Source of the DNA: Chitinophaga eiseniae
GTDB taxonomy: Bacteria > Bacteroidota > Bacteroidia > Chitinophagales > Chitinophagaceae
NCBI RefSeq assembly: GCF_900167135.1
Contig: NZ_FUWZ01000002.1
Coordinates: forward strand, 186,001-250,000
DNA: 64,000 nt
Reading direction: 5' to 3'
A model generated the notes under the pieces. It saw only the letters and a program-made list of their open reading frames with translations. It was not told the DNA's origin and did no database searches. The first letter of the stretch is position 1, and each line of letters starts with the position of its first letter. A program made the translations under genes and the position numbers. Positions 16,967 to 26,079 of the stretch are shown in pieces.

Positions 16967-18505
16967 ATGACAGAAAAGATACTTATCCTCGATTTCGGTT
17001 CCCAATACACACAGCTGATCGCACGCAGCATCCGGGAACTGAATGTTTATTGCGAAATTAAACCTTGTCTCCAGCCAATTACCTGGGACGATTCCATCAA
17101 AGGCGTTATTTTGTCCGGCAGCCCTTTCTCCGTCAACGACGAGAAAGCGCCCACCATCGACATCGCTGCCATCGCCGAAAAAGTACCGGTGCTCGGTATC
17201 TGCTACGGCGCCCAGCTGATGGCTAAAAACTTCGGCGGTGAAGTGGCCAAAAGCAACATCCGTGAATACGGCCGCGCTTTTATGGAACACAATGACAAAG
17301 AGGAAAAATTATTATACGACATCTCCGGCAAAAGCCAGGTTTGGATGAGCCACTCCGATACCATCAAACGTATCCCGGAAAGCTTCCAGATCATCGCTAC
17401 CACCGAAAATATCCCGGTAGCTGCCTTCAAAAGCACTACCCTCGCTGCCAACCCCATCTTCGGCCTGCAGTTTCACCCGGAAGTGACCCACTCCCTGGAA
17501 GGCAAACAGATCATCCGCAACTTCCTGGTACATATCTGTAACTGTCAGCAGGACTGGACCCCGGCGGCTTTTGTACAGGAAACCATCGAAAAAATTAAAG
17601 CCCAGGTAGGCGACAAAAGAGTGGTAATGGCCCTCAGCGGCGGTGTAGACTCTACCGTAGCGGCTGAACTGATCCATAAAGCCATTGGCAAAAATCTCTT
17701 CTGCATCTTCGTGGATAACGGCCTGTTACGTAAAAATGAATACGAAACGGTACTCGAGTCTTACAAACACATGGGCCTCAACGTAAAAGGCGTTAACGCA
17801 AGAGACCTCTTCTACGGCCAGCTCGACGGTGTTTCCGATCCGGAAAAAAAACGCAAAATCATCGGCCGCCTCTTCATCGAGGTATTCCAGCATGAATCCG
17901 CGCAACTGACAGACATCTCTTTCCTCGGACAAGGCACCATCTACCCCGATGTGATCGAGTCCGTATCTGTAAACGGTCCTTCCGTTACCATCAAATCCCA
18001 CCACAACGTGGGCGGTCTGCCGGAAAAAATGAACATGCAGCTGGTAGAACCCCTGCGCTTCCTCTTTAAAGACGAAGTACGCCGCGTAGGCCGCGAAATC
18101 GGTATCAGCGACGTATTCCTCGGACGCCACCCCTTCCCCGGCCCCGGCCTCGCTATCCGTATCCTCGGCGCCATCACGCCGGACAAAGTAACCATGCTCC
18201 AGGAAGCAGACGCTATCTATATCGAAGGGCTGCGCGAAGCCGGACTCTATGATAAAGTATGGCAGGCAGGTACCATCCTCCTTCCCGTACAAAGCGTAGG
18301 CGTAATGGGCGACGAACGTACTTACGAATTCACCGTAGCCCTCCGGGCGGTAACTTCCACCGACGGCATGACCGCCGACTGGGCCCACCTCCCCTACGAA
18401 TTCCTGGCTAAAATGTCCAACGACATCATCAACCGGGTAAAAGGCATCAACCGCGTGGTATACGACATCAGCTCCAAACCACCTGCTACGATCGAGTGGG
18501 AATAA
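16967..18505 (+). CDS. guaA: GMP synthase (glutamine-hydrolysing)
   Basis: This 512-residue enzyme converts XMP to GMP using glutamine and ATP, the last step of de novo GMP synthesis. The N-terminal class I amidotransferase domain has GICYGAQLM (nucleophile Cys about residue 83) and the His/Glu pair in [10 protein letters not shown]. The ATP-pyrophosphatase domain has the P-loop [12 protein letters not shown] (about 225). The C-terminal dimerisation domain has [10 protein letters not shown] and ends KPPATIEWE, as in the family. The start is the ATG at 16967 ([17 protein letters not shown]); an in-frame ATG 37 codons upstream would add an atypical leader overlapping the promoter box. Confidence 0.97.
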   Translation: MTEKILILDFGSQYTQLIARSIRELNVYCEIKPCLQPITWDDSIKGVILSGSPFSVNDEKAPTIDIAAIAEKVPVLGICYGAQLMAKNFGGEVAKSNIREYGRAFMEHNDKEEKLLYDISGKSQVWMSHSDTIKRIPESFQIIATTENIPVAAFKSTTLAANPIFGLQFHPEVTHSLEGKQIIRNFLVHICNCQQDWTPAAFVQETIEKIKAQVGDKRVVMALSGGVDSTVAAELIHKAIGKNLFCIFVDNGLLRKNEYETVLESYKHMGLNVKGVNARDLFYGQLDGVSDPEKKRKIIGRLFIEVFQHESAQLTDISFLGQGTIYPDVIESVSVNGPSVTIKSHHNVGGLPEKMNMQLVEPLRFLFKDEVRRVGREIGISDVFLGRHPFPGPGLAIRILGAITPDKVTMLQEADAIYIEGLREAGLYDKVWQAGTILLPVQSVGVMGDERTYEFTVALRAVTSTDGMTADWAHLPYEFLAKMSNDIINRVKGINRVVYDISSKPPATIEWE

Positions 18506-18528
18506 ATTTTCCCTGAAAAATATAACAA

Positions 18529-18571
18529 GCAAAGGCTCAAGGGATAGACACTATCTTTTTGCGCCTTTGCT
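18529..18571. repeat. Short inverted repeat after guaA, possible family B remnant or terminator
   Basis: AGCAAAGGC at 18529-18537 pairs with GCCTTTGCT at 18563-18571, with an inner GATAG/CTATC pair at 18543-18547 and 18551-18555. The right arm sits in TTGCGCCTTTGC, close to the CTTTGCG units of the longer family B repeats. TTTCTT follows it, so it may act as a weak terminator for guaA. Confidence 0.45.
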
Positions 18572-18629
18572 TTCTTATTTTACTTTACGTGCACGACCCC
18601 GGAATGATTTTTGTAAATTAGCGCCCATT

Positions 18630-19940
18630 ATGAGCCAATTGATATCTGTTAAAAACCTGCTGGCCGGATTGGCGCTGTCGGTACTGTTCACAGCCTGTTC
18701 TTCCTCCAGGAAGAGCGCCAGCCGTGTAGACGGGCCCCCGCCTTCTCTGAGCAAACCCACACCGGAAAAGAAACCGGAAAACAAAAAAGAAACTGCCAAA
18801 GCAGCTCCCTTCAATGTACCGGCCTTCGCCCGGGAAGTGAAGAAGCCAACGTACAACATCGCGCTCTTTGCACCGCTGTTCCTCGACTCCGCATTTGCCA
18901 ACTCCAACGATATTCCCGGCCGTACCATGCCCCGCTACGTACTGCCCGGCCTCGAATTCTACGAAGGCGCCCAGCTGGCGCTGGACAGCCTGCAGCAACT
19001 GGGTTATAACCTGAAAGTCAATGTGTACGACACCAAAGGCCGTCAAAATGTTTCGTCCCTGATCAACAACAAAACACTCGACGCCACCGACCTCATCATC
19101 GGTTCCTTCAGCACACCGGAACTGAAAGAAGTGAGCGATTTCGCCAAAAAGAAAGAAATCAACCTGGTGTCCGGCACGCTGCCCAATGACGCCGGTATCA
19201 GCGACAACCCGTTCCTGTTCATTCCCAACAGCACCCTGAGAACACATTGTGAAGCCATTCACAACTACGTACAGGAGGCTTTTTCCAATAAAAACATTGT
19301 ACTGCTTCGTCGTAATACCCCCTTCGAAAGCCGCCTCGCGGCCGATTTCAAAGCGTCTTACGACAAAATGAACAATCCGAAAAAATCCAGGATCCGCGAA
19401 GCCATCTGGAACGAAAGCACCACCCCGGAAGAATTATCCAAATACCTGCTCACCGACAGACCTAACATCATCATTGTCACCGCCTTCGAAGAAAGCGGCG
19501 TTAAAAGCATCCTGCGTAAACTCAGCATTGCCAACGCCACCTACCCGATGCAGATATTCGGTATGCCTACCTGGGACGTGCTGAAGCTGAAAGATCCTGA
19601 ATTCAAAACGCTGCAGGTATTCTACTCTTCCCCTTATTTCAACGATAAAACAGATACCTACAGCCGCTATCTGAGCGAATATTTCCGCAGGACCTACAGA
19701 GCGCGCCCCTCCGATATGGCGTATAAAGGCTTTGACCTCACCTACTACTTCGTACGGCTCCTGCACAACAACGGCGTATATTTCAACGGCGCGGTGGAAG
19801 CATCGCCCACCGTTATCACCCGCTTTAATTTCCAGCCGGTGTATGCTCGTGAGAATGAGCAAATACCCTCTTACTTCGAGAACAAAAACATCTTCATCAT
19901 CCAGAAAGGCGACAGCGTGGATGTGAAAATGAATCAATAA
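18630..19940 (+). CDS. Lipoprotein with periplasmic-binding-protein (type I) fold
   Basis: This 436-residue protein has a lipobox (ALSVLFTAC, Cys about residue 24), a Pro/Lys-rich linker to about residue 55, then a two-lobed domain resembling branched-chain amino acid receptor proteins: IALFAPLFLDSAF, GLEFYEGAQLALDSLQ, DLIIGSFSTPELKEVSDFA, and a YKGFDLTYYFVRLL segment near the end. No permease or ATPase lies nearby, so uptake is unlikely. In Bacteroidota such stand-alone proteins are sometimes linked to cell-wall functions, comparable in fold to LpoA; that is inference. The ATG at 18630 gives a proper lipoprotein signal; a longer reading from 18567 does not. It ends in a strong terminator. 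Confidence 0.75.
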   Translation: MSQLISVKNLLAGLALSVLFTACSSSRKSASRVDGPPPSLSKPTPEKKPENKKETAKAAPFNVPAFAREVKKPTYNIALFAPLFLDSAFANSNDIPGRTMPRYVLPGLEFYEGAQLALDSLQQLGYNLKVNVYDTKGRQNVSSLINNKTLDATDLIIGSFSTPELKEVSDFAKKKEINLVSGTLPNDAGISDNPFLFIPNSTLRTHCEAIHNYVQEAFSNKNIVLLRRNTPFESRLAADFKASYDKMNNPKKSRIREAIWNESTTPEELSKYLLTDRPNIIIVTAFEESGVKSILRKLSIANATYPMQIFGMPTWDVLKLKDPEFKTLQVFYSSPYFNDKTDTYSRYLSEYFRRTYRARPSDMAYKGFDLTYYFVRLLHNNGVYFNGAVEASPTVITRFNFQPVYARENEQIPSYFENKNIFIIQKGDSVDVKMNQ

Positions 19941-19983
19941 AGATTTTTACAGCTGTCCACGGATAGCTTGTTGAGTCGAACAC

Positions 19984-20013
19984 GGCCATGGCAGCAGCCA
20001 TGGCCTTTTTTTT
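19984..20013 (+). terminator. Intrinsic terminator
   Basis: An 8-bp perfect stem (GGCCATGG 19984-19991, CCATGGCC 19998-20005) with a 6-nt loop is followed by eight T's (20006-20013). It ends the lipoprotein transcript, just before the exonuclease start at 20028. Confidence 0.9.
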
Positions 20014-20027
20014 GTATATTCATGGTA

Positions 20028-21035
20028 ATGGAGCTGCTTCAATTTACCGACAAAGGCATCTGGTGCGCTGCAGGCGATTTTTACATCGATCCCTGGAAAC
20101 CCGTACAGCGCGCTGTGATCACACACGCGCATTCAGATCACGCCCGCTGGGGCAACCAGTACTATCTCTGCGAACAAACCAGTATCCCGCTGCTCAAACT
20201 GCGACTGGGCGCCGATATCAACGTACAGGGCATTCCCTACGAGGAAAGCATTTACTTCAACGGCGTCAAACTCTCCCTGCATCCGGCCGGCCACATGATC
20301 GGCTCCGCACAGGTAAGGGTAGAGCTGAACGGGGAAGTATGGGTAGCCAGCGGAGACTACAAACTGGAGGCCGATGGTATTGCTCTTCCCTTTGAACCGG
20401 TACGCTGCCACACGTTCATCACAGAGTCTACCTTCGGGCTGCCTATCTATCGCTGGGAACCGCAACAGCAGCTATTTTCCCGCATCACTAACTGGATATA
20501 CGAAAACCAGCAGGCCGGCAAAACATCCGTCATCACCGCTTACAGCCTCGGCAAAGCGCAGCGCCTGCTCTTCCATCTGCGGGATAAAGTTACCCGCCTG
20601 ATGGGGCATGGCGCCATCACCAATGTCAACGATCTGTTGATAGCACAGGGTTACCCGTTACCCACCGTAGAAAGAATAACACCCGAAACACCTAAAACCG
20701 CTTTTAAAAACGCGGTCATCATAGCGCCGCCTTCGGCGGATGACTCAGCCTGGATGCGCCGTTTTAACCCTTATTCGCTGGGTGTATGCAGCGGCTGGAT
20801 GCAGGTAAGGGGACATATGCGCCGACGCAACGCCGATGCAGGCTTTGCGCTCTCCGACCATGCAGACTGGAAAGGCCTGCTGGAAGCGGTGGCCGCCACC
20901 GGCGCCACACGCATATACGCCACCCACGGCTTCAGCAGCGTATTCGCCCGCTATCTCAGCGAAAAAGGACTCGACGCCAGAGAGGTAAGCACCGCCTATG
21001 GTGACGAAGAAACTATTACTAACCCGGAAACATAA
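20028..21035 (+). CDS. Ligase-associated DNA exonuclease (metallo-beta-lactamase fold)
   Basis: This 335-residue MBL/beta-CASP-type nuclease belongs to the family encoded beside bacterial ATP-dependent ligases. The HxHxDH metal motif is THAHSDHARW (about residue 32), with further ligands in LHPAGHMIGSAQ (about 88) and SGDYKLE (about 111). A late FALSDHADW motif near residue 280 is typical of the RNA/DNA 3'-processing branch of the fold. The ATG at 20028 (MELLQFTDKGIWC) is preferred; an ATG two codons earlier is possible. The ligase gene follows within a few nucleotides of its stop, so the two are translationally linked. Confidence 0.88.
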   Translation: MELLQFTDKGIWCAAGDFYIDPWKPVQRAVITHAHSDHARWGNQYYLCEQTSIPLLKLRLGADINVQGIPYEESIYFNGVKLSLHPAGHMIGSAQVRVELNGEVWVASGDYKLEADGIALPFEPVRCHTFITESTFGLPIYRWEPQQQLFSRITNWIYENQQAGKTSVITAYSLGKAQRLLFHLRDKVTRLMGHGAITNVNDLLIAQGYPLPTVERITPETPKTAFKNAVIIAPPSADDSAWMRRFNPYSLGVCSGWMQVRGHMRRRNADAGFALSDHADWKGLLEAVAATGATRIYATHGFSSVFARYLSEKGLDAREVSTAYGDEETITNPET

Positions 21036-21039
21036 TACC

Positions 21040-22641
21040 GTGCAACAGTTCGCCCAACTCGTCCAACTGCTGAGCAACAGCACCAAAACCAACGAAAAAC
21101 TGGAAGCGCTGAGCCAGTATTTCGCCACCGCCCCGGATAAAGATAAAACCTGGGTACTGGCGCTGTTTTCCGGTCGCAGGCCCAAACGCACGGTCAACAG
21201 CACACAGCTGAAAACATGGTGCATGCAGGCCACCGGCCTGCCCGAATGGCTGTTCAACGAATGTTACGGCACCGTAGGCGACCTCGGCGAAACCATCGCC
21301 CTCCTGCTGCCGCCACGCAGTCACTCCGCCAGCCATCCCCTGCATTACTGGCTGGAGCAACTGCAGCAGTTGGAGAAAGCCGCTGAACCGGAGAAACAAG
21401 CCTTCATCCTGCAAACATGGGACACCCTGGATGACAACGAACGTTTTGTGTTCAACAAACTCATCACCGGTGGCTTCCGCATCGGCGTATCACAGAAAAT
21501 GATGGTCAACGCGCTCGCTAAAACCTACGATATCCCCGCCGCCACGCTGTCGCACATGATCAGCGGCACCTGGGACCCCGCGGCCGTTACCATAGAAGCG
21601 CTCCTGCACCAGAGCACCAGCGGCGCAGACGCGTCCCGCCCCTATCCCTTCTACCTGGCTTACGCCCTCGAAGAAACACCCGCCGGCCTCGGCCCCATCG
21701 AAGACTGGCAGGCGGAATGGAAGTGGGACGGCATCCGCGGACAGATGATCAAAAGAGAAGGACAGCTGTTCGTATGGTCCCGCGGAGAAGAACTGATCAC
21801 TGACAAGTTCCCCGAATTCAGCCTACTGACAGATACGCTCCCCGATGGCACCGTGATAGACGGCGAAATCCTCACCTATGCCGATGGCAGACCACTCCCG
21901 TTTCAAACACTGCAAACACGCATTGGCCGGAAAAACGTCACCCGCAAACAACTGCAGGAAGCGCCCGTGGCCTTTCTCAGCTACGACCTGCTGGAGTGGG
22001 AAGGCGCTGATATCCGGGAAAAACCATTGATGGAAAGAAGAACATTATTGACGCAACTGGTCCAAAGCCAGCAACAACCGGCGCTGCTGCTATCGCCGGA
22101 AGTGGCCGCCGCCTCCTGGGATGAACTGGCGCAGATACGGGGAATGTCGCGCGAGCAGGTCAGCGAAGGACTCATGCTGAAAAAAAGAAGCGCCCCCTAC
22201 CAGGTAGGCCGCAAGCGGGGCGACTGGTGGAAATGGAAAATAGATCCGTATACCATCGATGCGGTGATGATATACGCCCAGAAAGGGCATGGACGCCGCT
22301 CCAACCTCTACACCGATTATACTTTCGCCGTGAAAGACGGCGATCAGCTGGTACCTTTTACCAAAGCCTATTCCGGCCTGACCGACAAAGAAATTGCAGC
22401 AGTGGACAACTGGGTTAAACGGCATTCGCTGGAGAAATTCGGTCCTGTAAGAACAGTAGAACCATTGCTGGTATTTGAAATTGCCTTTGAAGGCATTGCC
22501 GCTTCCAACCGGCACAAATCAGGCGTAGCCCTGCGCTTTCCCCGTATCAGCCGCTGGCGGCAGGACAAGCCGGTGACAGACATCAACACCCTCGAAGACC
22601 TGAAAGCGCTGTTACGGCAAGCCGGTGGACAGACGGAATAA
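21040..22641 (+). CDS. ATP-dependent DNA ligase (ligase-associated repair cluster type)
   Basis: This 533-residue ligase is additional to the usual NAD-dependent LigA. It has an N-terminal DNA-binding domain (NERFVFNKLITGGFRIGVS about residue 140), the adenylation lysine in EWKWDGIRGQM (about 233), DGEILTY (about 284), GLMLKKR (about 375) and a C-terminal OB-fold ending in VALRFPRISRWRQD. I favour a GTG start at 21040, 4 nt after the exonuclease stop, because family members begin with the QFAQLVQLL helix. The ATG at 20998 would overlap the exonuclease by 38 nt and add 14 residues. Its 3' end meets the convergent MFS gene with 2 bp between stop codons. Known relatives act with an Lhr-core helicase and PdeM phosphoesterase, both found here at 29-32 kb. 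Confidence 0.88.
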   Translation: MQQFAQLVQLLSNSTKTNEKLEALSQYFATAPDKDKTWVLALFSGRRPKRTVNSTQLKTWCMQATGLPEWLFNECYGTVGDLGETIALLLPPRSHSASHPLHYWLEQLQQLEKAAEPEKQAFILQTWDTLDDNERFVFNKLITGGFRIGVSQKMMVNALAKTYDIPAATLSHMISGTWDPAAVTIEALLHQSTSGADASRPYPFYLAYALEETPAGLGPIEDWQAEWKWDGIRGQMIKREGQLFVWSRGEELITDKFPEFSLLTDTLPDGTVIDGEILTYADGRPLPFQTLQTRIGRKNVTRKQLQEAPVAFLSYDLLEWEGADIREKPLMERRTLLTQLVQSQQQPALLLSPEVAAASWDELAQIRGMSREQVSEGLMLKKRSAPYQVGRKRGDWWKWKIDPYTIDAVMIYAQKGHGRRSNLYTDYTFAVKDGDQLVPFTKAYSGLTDKEIAAVDNWVKRHSLEKFGPVRTVEPLLVFEIAFEGIAASNRHKSGVALRFPRISRWRQDKPVTDINTLEDLKALLRQAGGQTE

Positions 22642-22643
22642 CC

Positions 22644-24035
22644 CTACGATGGTATTTCCGCCAGTTGTCCTTCTGCGACAGCAGACTCACGCCACCAGAA
22701 ACGATATAGCTGCAAAATAGCACCGGTAGCGATCAATGCCAGCACTACCAGGCCCGCTGCATAACTGTTCCATTGATTCACCACTGCCAGCTGCATCATC
22801 AATCCTACCAGCGACAATCCCAGTCCGCCGCCCATAGCATTACAGGTACCGTTGATGCCCGAAGCCAGGCCGTGCTGCGTTTCCGGTACTGCCTGTATGG
22901 CCAGAATGGTAATAGCAGGAAAAGTGATCGACATCCCCAATGAGTTGATACACAATACCGCCAGCAACATAAACGGCAAATGCCACGCTGTGAAATAACT
23001 CAGCCCAAAAAACAGGATACCGCCCAACATAAAGCAGCTGCCGGCAATACCGGTGCGCGTTACACCCAACCGGTGAAACAGGTGCGGGAGCAGGTATTTG
23101 GAAATCAACCCGGACAAAATACTGAAAGGGAATAACAACAGTCCCGCTGTGGAGGAACTGAAGCCCAGCGCTTCCTGCAAGTACAGGGTCAGCAAAAAGA
23201 CATAGGGAAGAAAAGTGCTGCCCAGCAAGGTGGCGCCGACATTTCCGGTGATTACGCCCTTTAAACGGAACAGGTCAAAGTCAACTAACGGTGACGCATG
23301 TACGCGTTCTCTTTTTACAAAATAAACGCCCACTGTCAGCAGCACCGCCAGCAACAGCACGAAGCCAGCCGGATGCGCCGCAATATGGCCGAGATCGTGG
23401 ATCAGCCAGGCTGTCAGCATCAGCAGCAGGGTAATCAGGATACCACTCAGCAGGTTACTGTCCTGCTTCGCCTCCGGCTGCCGGTCCCGCGGAATAAAGC
23501 GGTACGCCAGCAGAATGGCTGCGCCGATGACCGGCACGTTGATAAAGAAAACCCATTGCCACCCCATCCATGCGCTGATAAGCCCACCAATAGCAAGGCC
23601 AGTCGCAAAGCCGATGCCCGCCATGGCGCCGAAGATGCCAAACGCCCTGTTTTTTTCTGCCGGTACTGTAAAAGTATGACTGATGATCGCCATCGCCGCC
23701 GGTATGGCCAACGCTACGCCCAATCCCTGCAGACCGCGGCAGACCAACAGCCACGCAAACGACATGGAAAAACCCGCTCCCAGCGATGCCAGTACAAACA
23801 GGAAGGCGCCGGTGATAAAAATTTTCCGTCTTCCCATGGTATCCGACAGGCGCCCTCCCAGCAACACGAACCCCGCATACATCAGCACATACACTGTCTG
23901 CACCCACTGGATAGCGTCAGGCCCAAAATGAAAGTAGGTCTGCATGCCCGGCAACGCCATGTTCAACACCGATACGTCCAATGCTTCAAAAAAAATCGCC
24001 ATGCAGGCTACCGTCAGGATAATTCGCTTTTCCAT
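22644..24035 (-). CDS. MFS transporter, DHA2 (EmrB/QacA-like) family
   Basis: This 463-residue inner-membrane protein has many hydrophobic helices (12-14 expected) and typical major facilitator motifs: LDVSVLNMALPGM in helix 1, GGRLSDTMGRRKIF between helices 2 and 3 (motif A), and ATGLAIGGLISAWMGWQWVFFIN around helices 5-6 (motif C region). DHA2 proteins export drugs or other small molecules by proton antiport; the substrate is unknown. It is transcribed divergently from an Lrp/AsnC regulator 120 bp away, which is a natural candidate to control it. Its own promoter fits consensus well. Confidence 0.87.
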   Translation of the reverse strand: MEKRIILTVACMAIFFEALDVSVLNMALPGMQTYFHFGPDAIQWVQTVYVLMYAGFVLLGGRLSDTMGRRKIFITGAFLFVLASLGAGFSMSFAWLLVCRGLQGLGVALAIPAAMAIISHTFTVPAEKNRAFGIFGAMAGIGFATGLAIGGLISAWMGWQWVFFINVPVIGAAILLAYRFIPRDRQPEAKQDSNLLSGILITLLLMLTAWLIHDLGHIAAHPAGFVLLLAVLLTVGVYFVKRERVHASPLVDFDLFRLKGVITGNVGATLLGSTFLPYVFLLTLYLQEALGFSSSTAGLLLFPFSILSGLISKYLLPHLFHRLGVTRTGIAGSCFMLGGILFFGLSYFTAWHLPFMLLAVLCINSLGMSITFPAITILAIQAVPETQHGLASGINGTCNAMGGGLGLSLVGLMMQLAVVNQWNSYAAGLVVLALIATGAILQLYRFWWRESAVAEGQLAEIPS

Positions 24036-24051
24036 AGTATCATTTTCGCCA

Positions 24052-24080
24052 CAAACCTAAAATTTTAGAACACAGATCAA
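24052..24080 (-). promoter_or_regulatory. Promoter of the MFS transporter gene
   Basis: On the minus strand TTG (24080-24078) is followed after 18 bp by TAGGTTTG (24059-24052), a textbook Bacteroidota -33/-7 pair. The ATG at 24035 lies 16 nt beyond the -7 box. Confidence 0.75.
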
Positions 24081-24090
24081 TCAATTTTAA

Positions 24091-24098
24091 TATTTTTG
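24091..24098 (+). promoter_or_regulatory. -7 box of the Lrp/AsnC gene
   Basis: TATTTTTG on the plus strand lies 57 nt before the regulator's ATG at 24156. It faces away from the MFS promoter. I see no good -33 TTG. Confidence 0.5.
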
Positions 24099-24155
24099 GA
24101 ACAAATACCCATAAAACCAATTATTTAAAGACATTTTTTCCAAAAATTCGCCAAA

Positions 24156-24647
24156 ATGGACCCAAAAAAAGAACAGGTACCACCCGCGCTCACGCTCGAT
24201 GAAAAGGACATGGGCATCCTCCGGTTGTTGCAACAGGACGCTAAAATGACGATCCGTGATATCGCACGACAGCTCAATCTTAGCACCACGCCGGTGTACG
24301 AGCGTATCCGCAAAATGGAACAGGCAGGCGTTATCAGGCAATACGCCGCCATCGTAGATCCCAGGAAAATCAACAAAGGGATGACGGTGCTCGTGTATAT
24401 CACACTAAAAGAACACAATAAAAAGAACGGTAAAAAATTCATCCAGGAAATCGTTTCTTTCCAGGAGGTGACGGAATGCCTCAATATATCCGGTGAGTTT
24501 GACTTTATGATCAAGGTACAGGTAAAAGATATGGACGAGTACCGGGAGTTTTACGTGAACAAATTGGGGGAATTGGATAACCTGAGCCATACCCAAAGCA
24601 TTTTTGTGATCTCTGTTATAAAAGAAACACATCAGGTCGTATATTAG
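24156..24647 (+). CDS. Lrp/AsnC family transcriptional regulator
   Basis: This 163-residue regulator has an AsnC-type helix-turn-helix at about residues 13-60 (LDEKDMGILRLLQQDAKMT, then IRDIARQLNLSTTPVYERI) followed by a RAM ligand-binding domain (about 75-155, VLVYITLKEHNKKNGKKFIQ, ISGEFDFMIKVQVKDM). Such proteins form octamers or dodecamers and respond to amino acids or related metabolites. The start is the ATG at 24156. It is divergent from the MFS exporter, so control of that exporter by the ligand is the simplest reading, but no operator can be named. Confidence 0.92.
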   Translation: MDPKKEQVPPALTLDEKDMGILRLLQQDAKMTIRDIARQLNLSTTPVYERIRKMEQAGVIRQYAAIVDPRKINKGMTVLVYITLKEHNKKNGKKFIQEIVSFQEVTECLNISGEFDFMIKVQVKDMDEYREFYVNKLGELDNLSHTQSIFVISVIKETHQVVY

Positions 24648-24691
24648 CAGCGAACAGTGATTGTTGTTTCCAAATTTACACCGCATAACCT

Positions 24692-25297
24692 ATGCTGAAG
24701 CTATCCACGGGGTTGTATATACTATTCCTTCTCCAGATCGTTTTGCCGGCAAGCAGCCAGTCTGCTTACTTCGCTCACTCCATTGGAGCGGGACTTTACT
24801 CAGGCGACAATCATTTTGCCGGAGGTGTCGTCTATTCACCGCGGTTTAACTTTGGCATCATCTCCAGGCGTTCGGCCTTCGCTATCGGTACACAGCTGGC
24901 GCTGGGCGGTAATCTGCGCGCCAGTTACTCCCGCTATTCCGAAGGCAACTCCACGAGTTTTTTTATGGCAGATGTTCCGTTGTTCCTCACCTACAACTAT
25001 GGCAATTTTGCCACCACACAGTCTGACACGAGGCTGGGACTCTTTACCGGCGCCGGTTACGGCTTTCATAACGGCAGCCGCAATGTGGACAACATTGATG
25101 ATGACGAAGACGCCAATGACCAGGTGCATGTATCGGGGTTTGCGTTTACCACCGGATGCCGTTTCATGATAGGCCATACTTCACTGGGTCTTCACTTCTC
25201 CTATCTTTTCAACAACAACAATTACAATCCTGATATCCCCGGTATCGGCAGCGCCGGGCTTTCCTATAATATACACTCCGGCCGTAAAGGCTTCTAA
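24692..25297 (+). CDS. Outer-membrane beta-barrel-like protein, function unknown
   Basis: This 201-residue exported protein has a signal peptide (TGLYILFLLQIVLPASSQS) and alternating hydrophobic/polar strands with many aromatic residues, for example GVVYSPRFNFGIISRRSAFA and LGLHFSYLFNNNNYNPDIPG, as in small OmpW/OMP_b-brl barrels. An acidic loop DNIDDDEDANDQ lies at about residues 131-142. It sits 44 nt after the Lrp gene on the same strand and may be cotranscribed. Its stop overlaps the stop of the convergent gene. Confidence 0.7.
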   Translation: MLKLSTGLYILFLLQIVLPASSQSAYFAHSIGAGLYSGDNHFAGGVVYSPRFNFGIISRRSAFAIGTQLALGGNLRASYSRYSEGNSTSFFMADVPLFLTYNYGNFATTQSDTRLGLFTGAGYGFHNGSRNVDNIDDDEDANDQVHVSGFAFTTGCRFMIGHTSLGLHFSYLFNNNNYNPDIPGIGSAGLSYNIHSGRKGF

Positions 25298-25878
25298 CGC
25301 GCCACCGGCAGCAGGTTGTCGAACCCGATGTGATAATCGAGGTAACTACCCGGGGGGTCTCCCGGCGTATGCACCACCACCATGCTGCACAACGCACGGC
25401 GGCTGCGGGCATTGGCCGTTTCAAAAGCGATCCCCAGCTTTTCGTCATCATACACTTCGATGCGGCGGGATTTGTTTTTAGCTGCATACACCTTCACCAG
25501 TTTCAGGCCGGGATAGGCTTTCCTGATAGCGGTCATGGTACTGCCTGCTCCTACCTTTTCTGCCGTCCGGAAGCGGCGGGAAGTAACCCTGATCTCTTTC
25601 ACGTATTGTGTATCCTGTGTACGCATAGCGGTAAACACCGCCAGCACTGCAGCCGAATCCACAGCGCCGCCTTTCCTGCGGCCATACCATATCCGCCATG
25701 CTTTCATCATAGCAGCGTCGCCAGTATCGGGTTTGCCCAACGATGCCAGCTCGTTGGCCGGCATTTCCAGTTTTACTTGACCAATGGATTCGCCCGGTAC
25801 AATCTTCCAGGCTTCCTGTTGCGCGTTGACAACAGGTATGATAAACAATAATCCGATTAAAGTGAACAAATAACGCAT
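25294..25878 (-). CDS. Secreted hypothetical protein
   Basis: This 194-residue protein has a signal peptide (MRYLFTLIGLLFIIPVVNAQ). The mature part has two similar-looking segments: IVPGESIGQVKLEMPANELA with LGKPDTGD, and VGAGSTMTAIRKAYPGLKLV. This arrangement, a small-molecule-like strand followed by GxSxxxIxxxYP, recalls repeated SmpA/OmlA-like or DUF-type periplasmic folds. I cannot name the family. Its stop codon overlaps the last codons of the convergent barrel gene by 4 nt. Confidence 0.7.
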   Translation of the reverse strand: MRYLFTLIGLLFIIPVVNAQQEAWKIVPGESIGQVKLEMPANELASLGKPDTGDAAMMKAWRIWYGRRKGGAVDSAAVLAVFTAMRTQDTQYVKEIRVTSRRFRTAEKVGAGSTMTAIRKAYPGLKLVKVYAAKNKSRRIEVYDDEKLGIAFETANARSRRALCSMVVVHTPGDPPGSYLDYHIGFDNLLPVAR

Positions 25879-26079
25879 ATACGTAGTATTTGCCTGTACG
25901 CCGCAAAAACGTTGCCATGCTCGTTTGCCACAGCCAACTTATCAGTCGCGTTAAAAAAAATTAAAAACCGTTTTCGTAAAGATTTCCTTAACATTTCCAC
26001 GGCTACTTTTACACCTGTAATGCATTGCTGTCACTACCTACATTCGTCGTATTTATATCAATAAACAAAGAAAAGTAAC

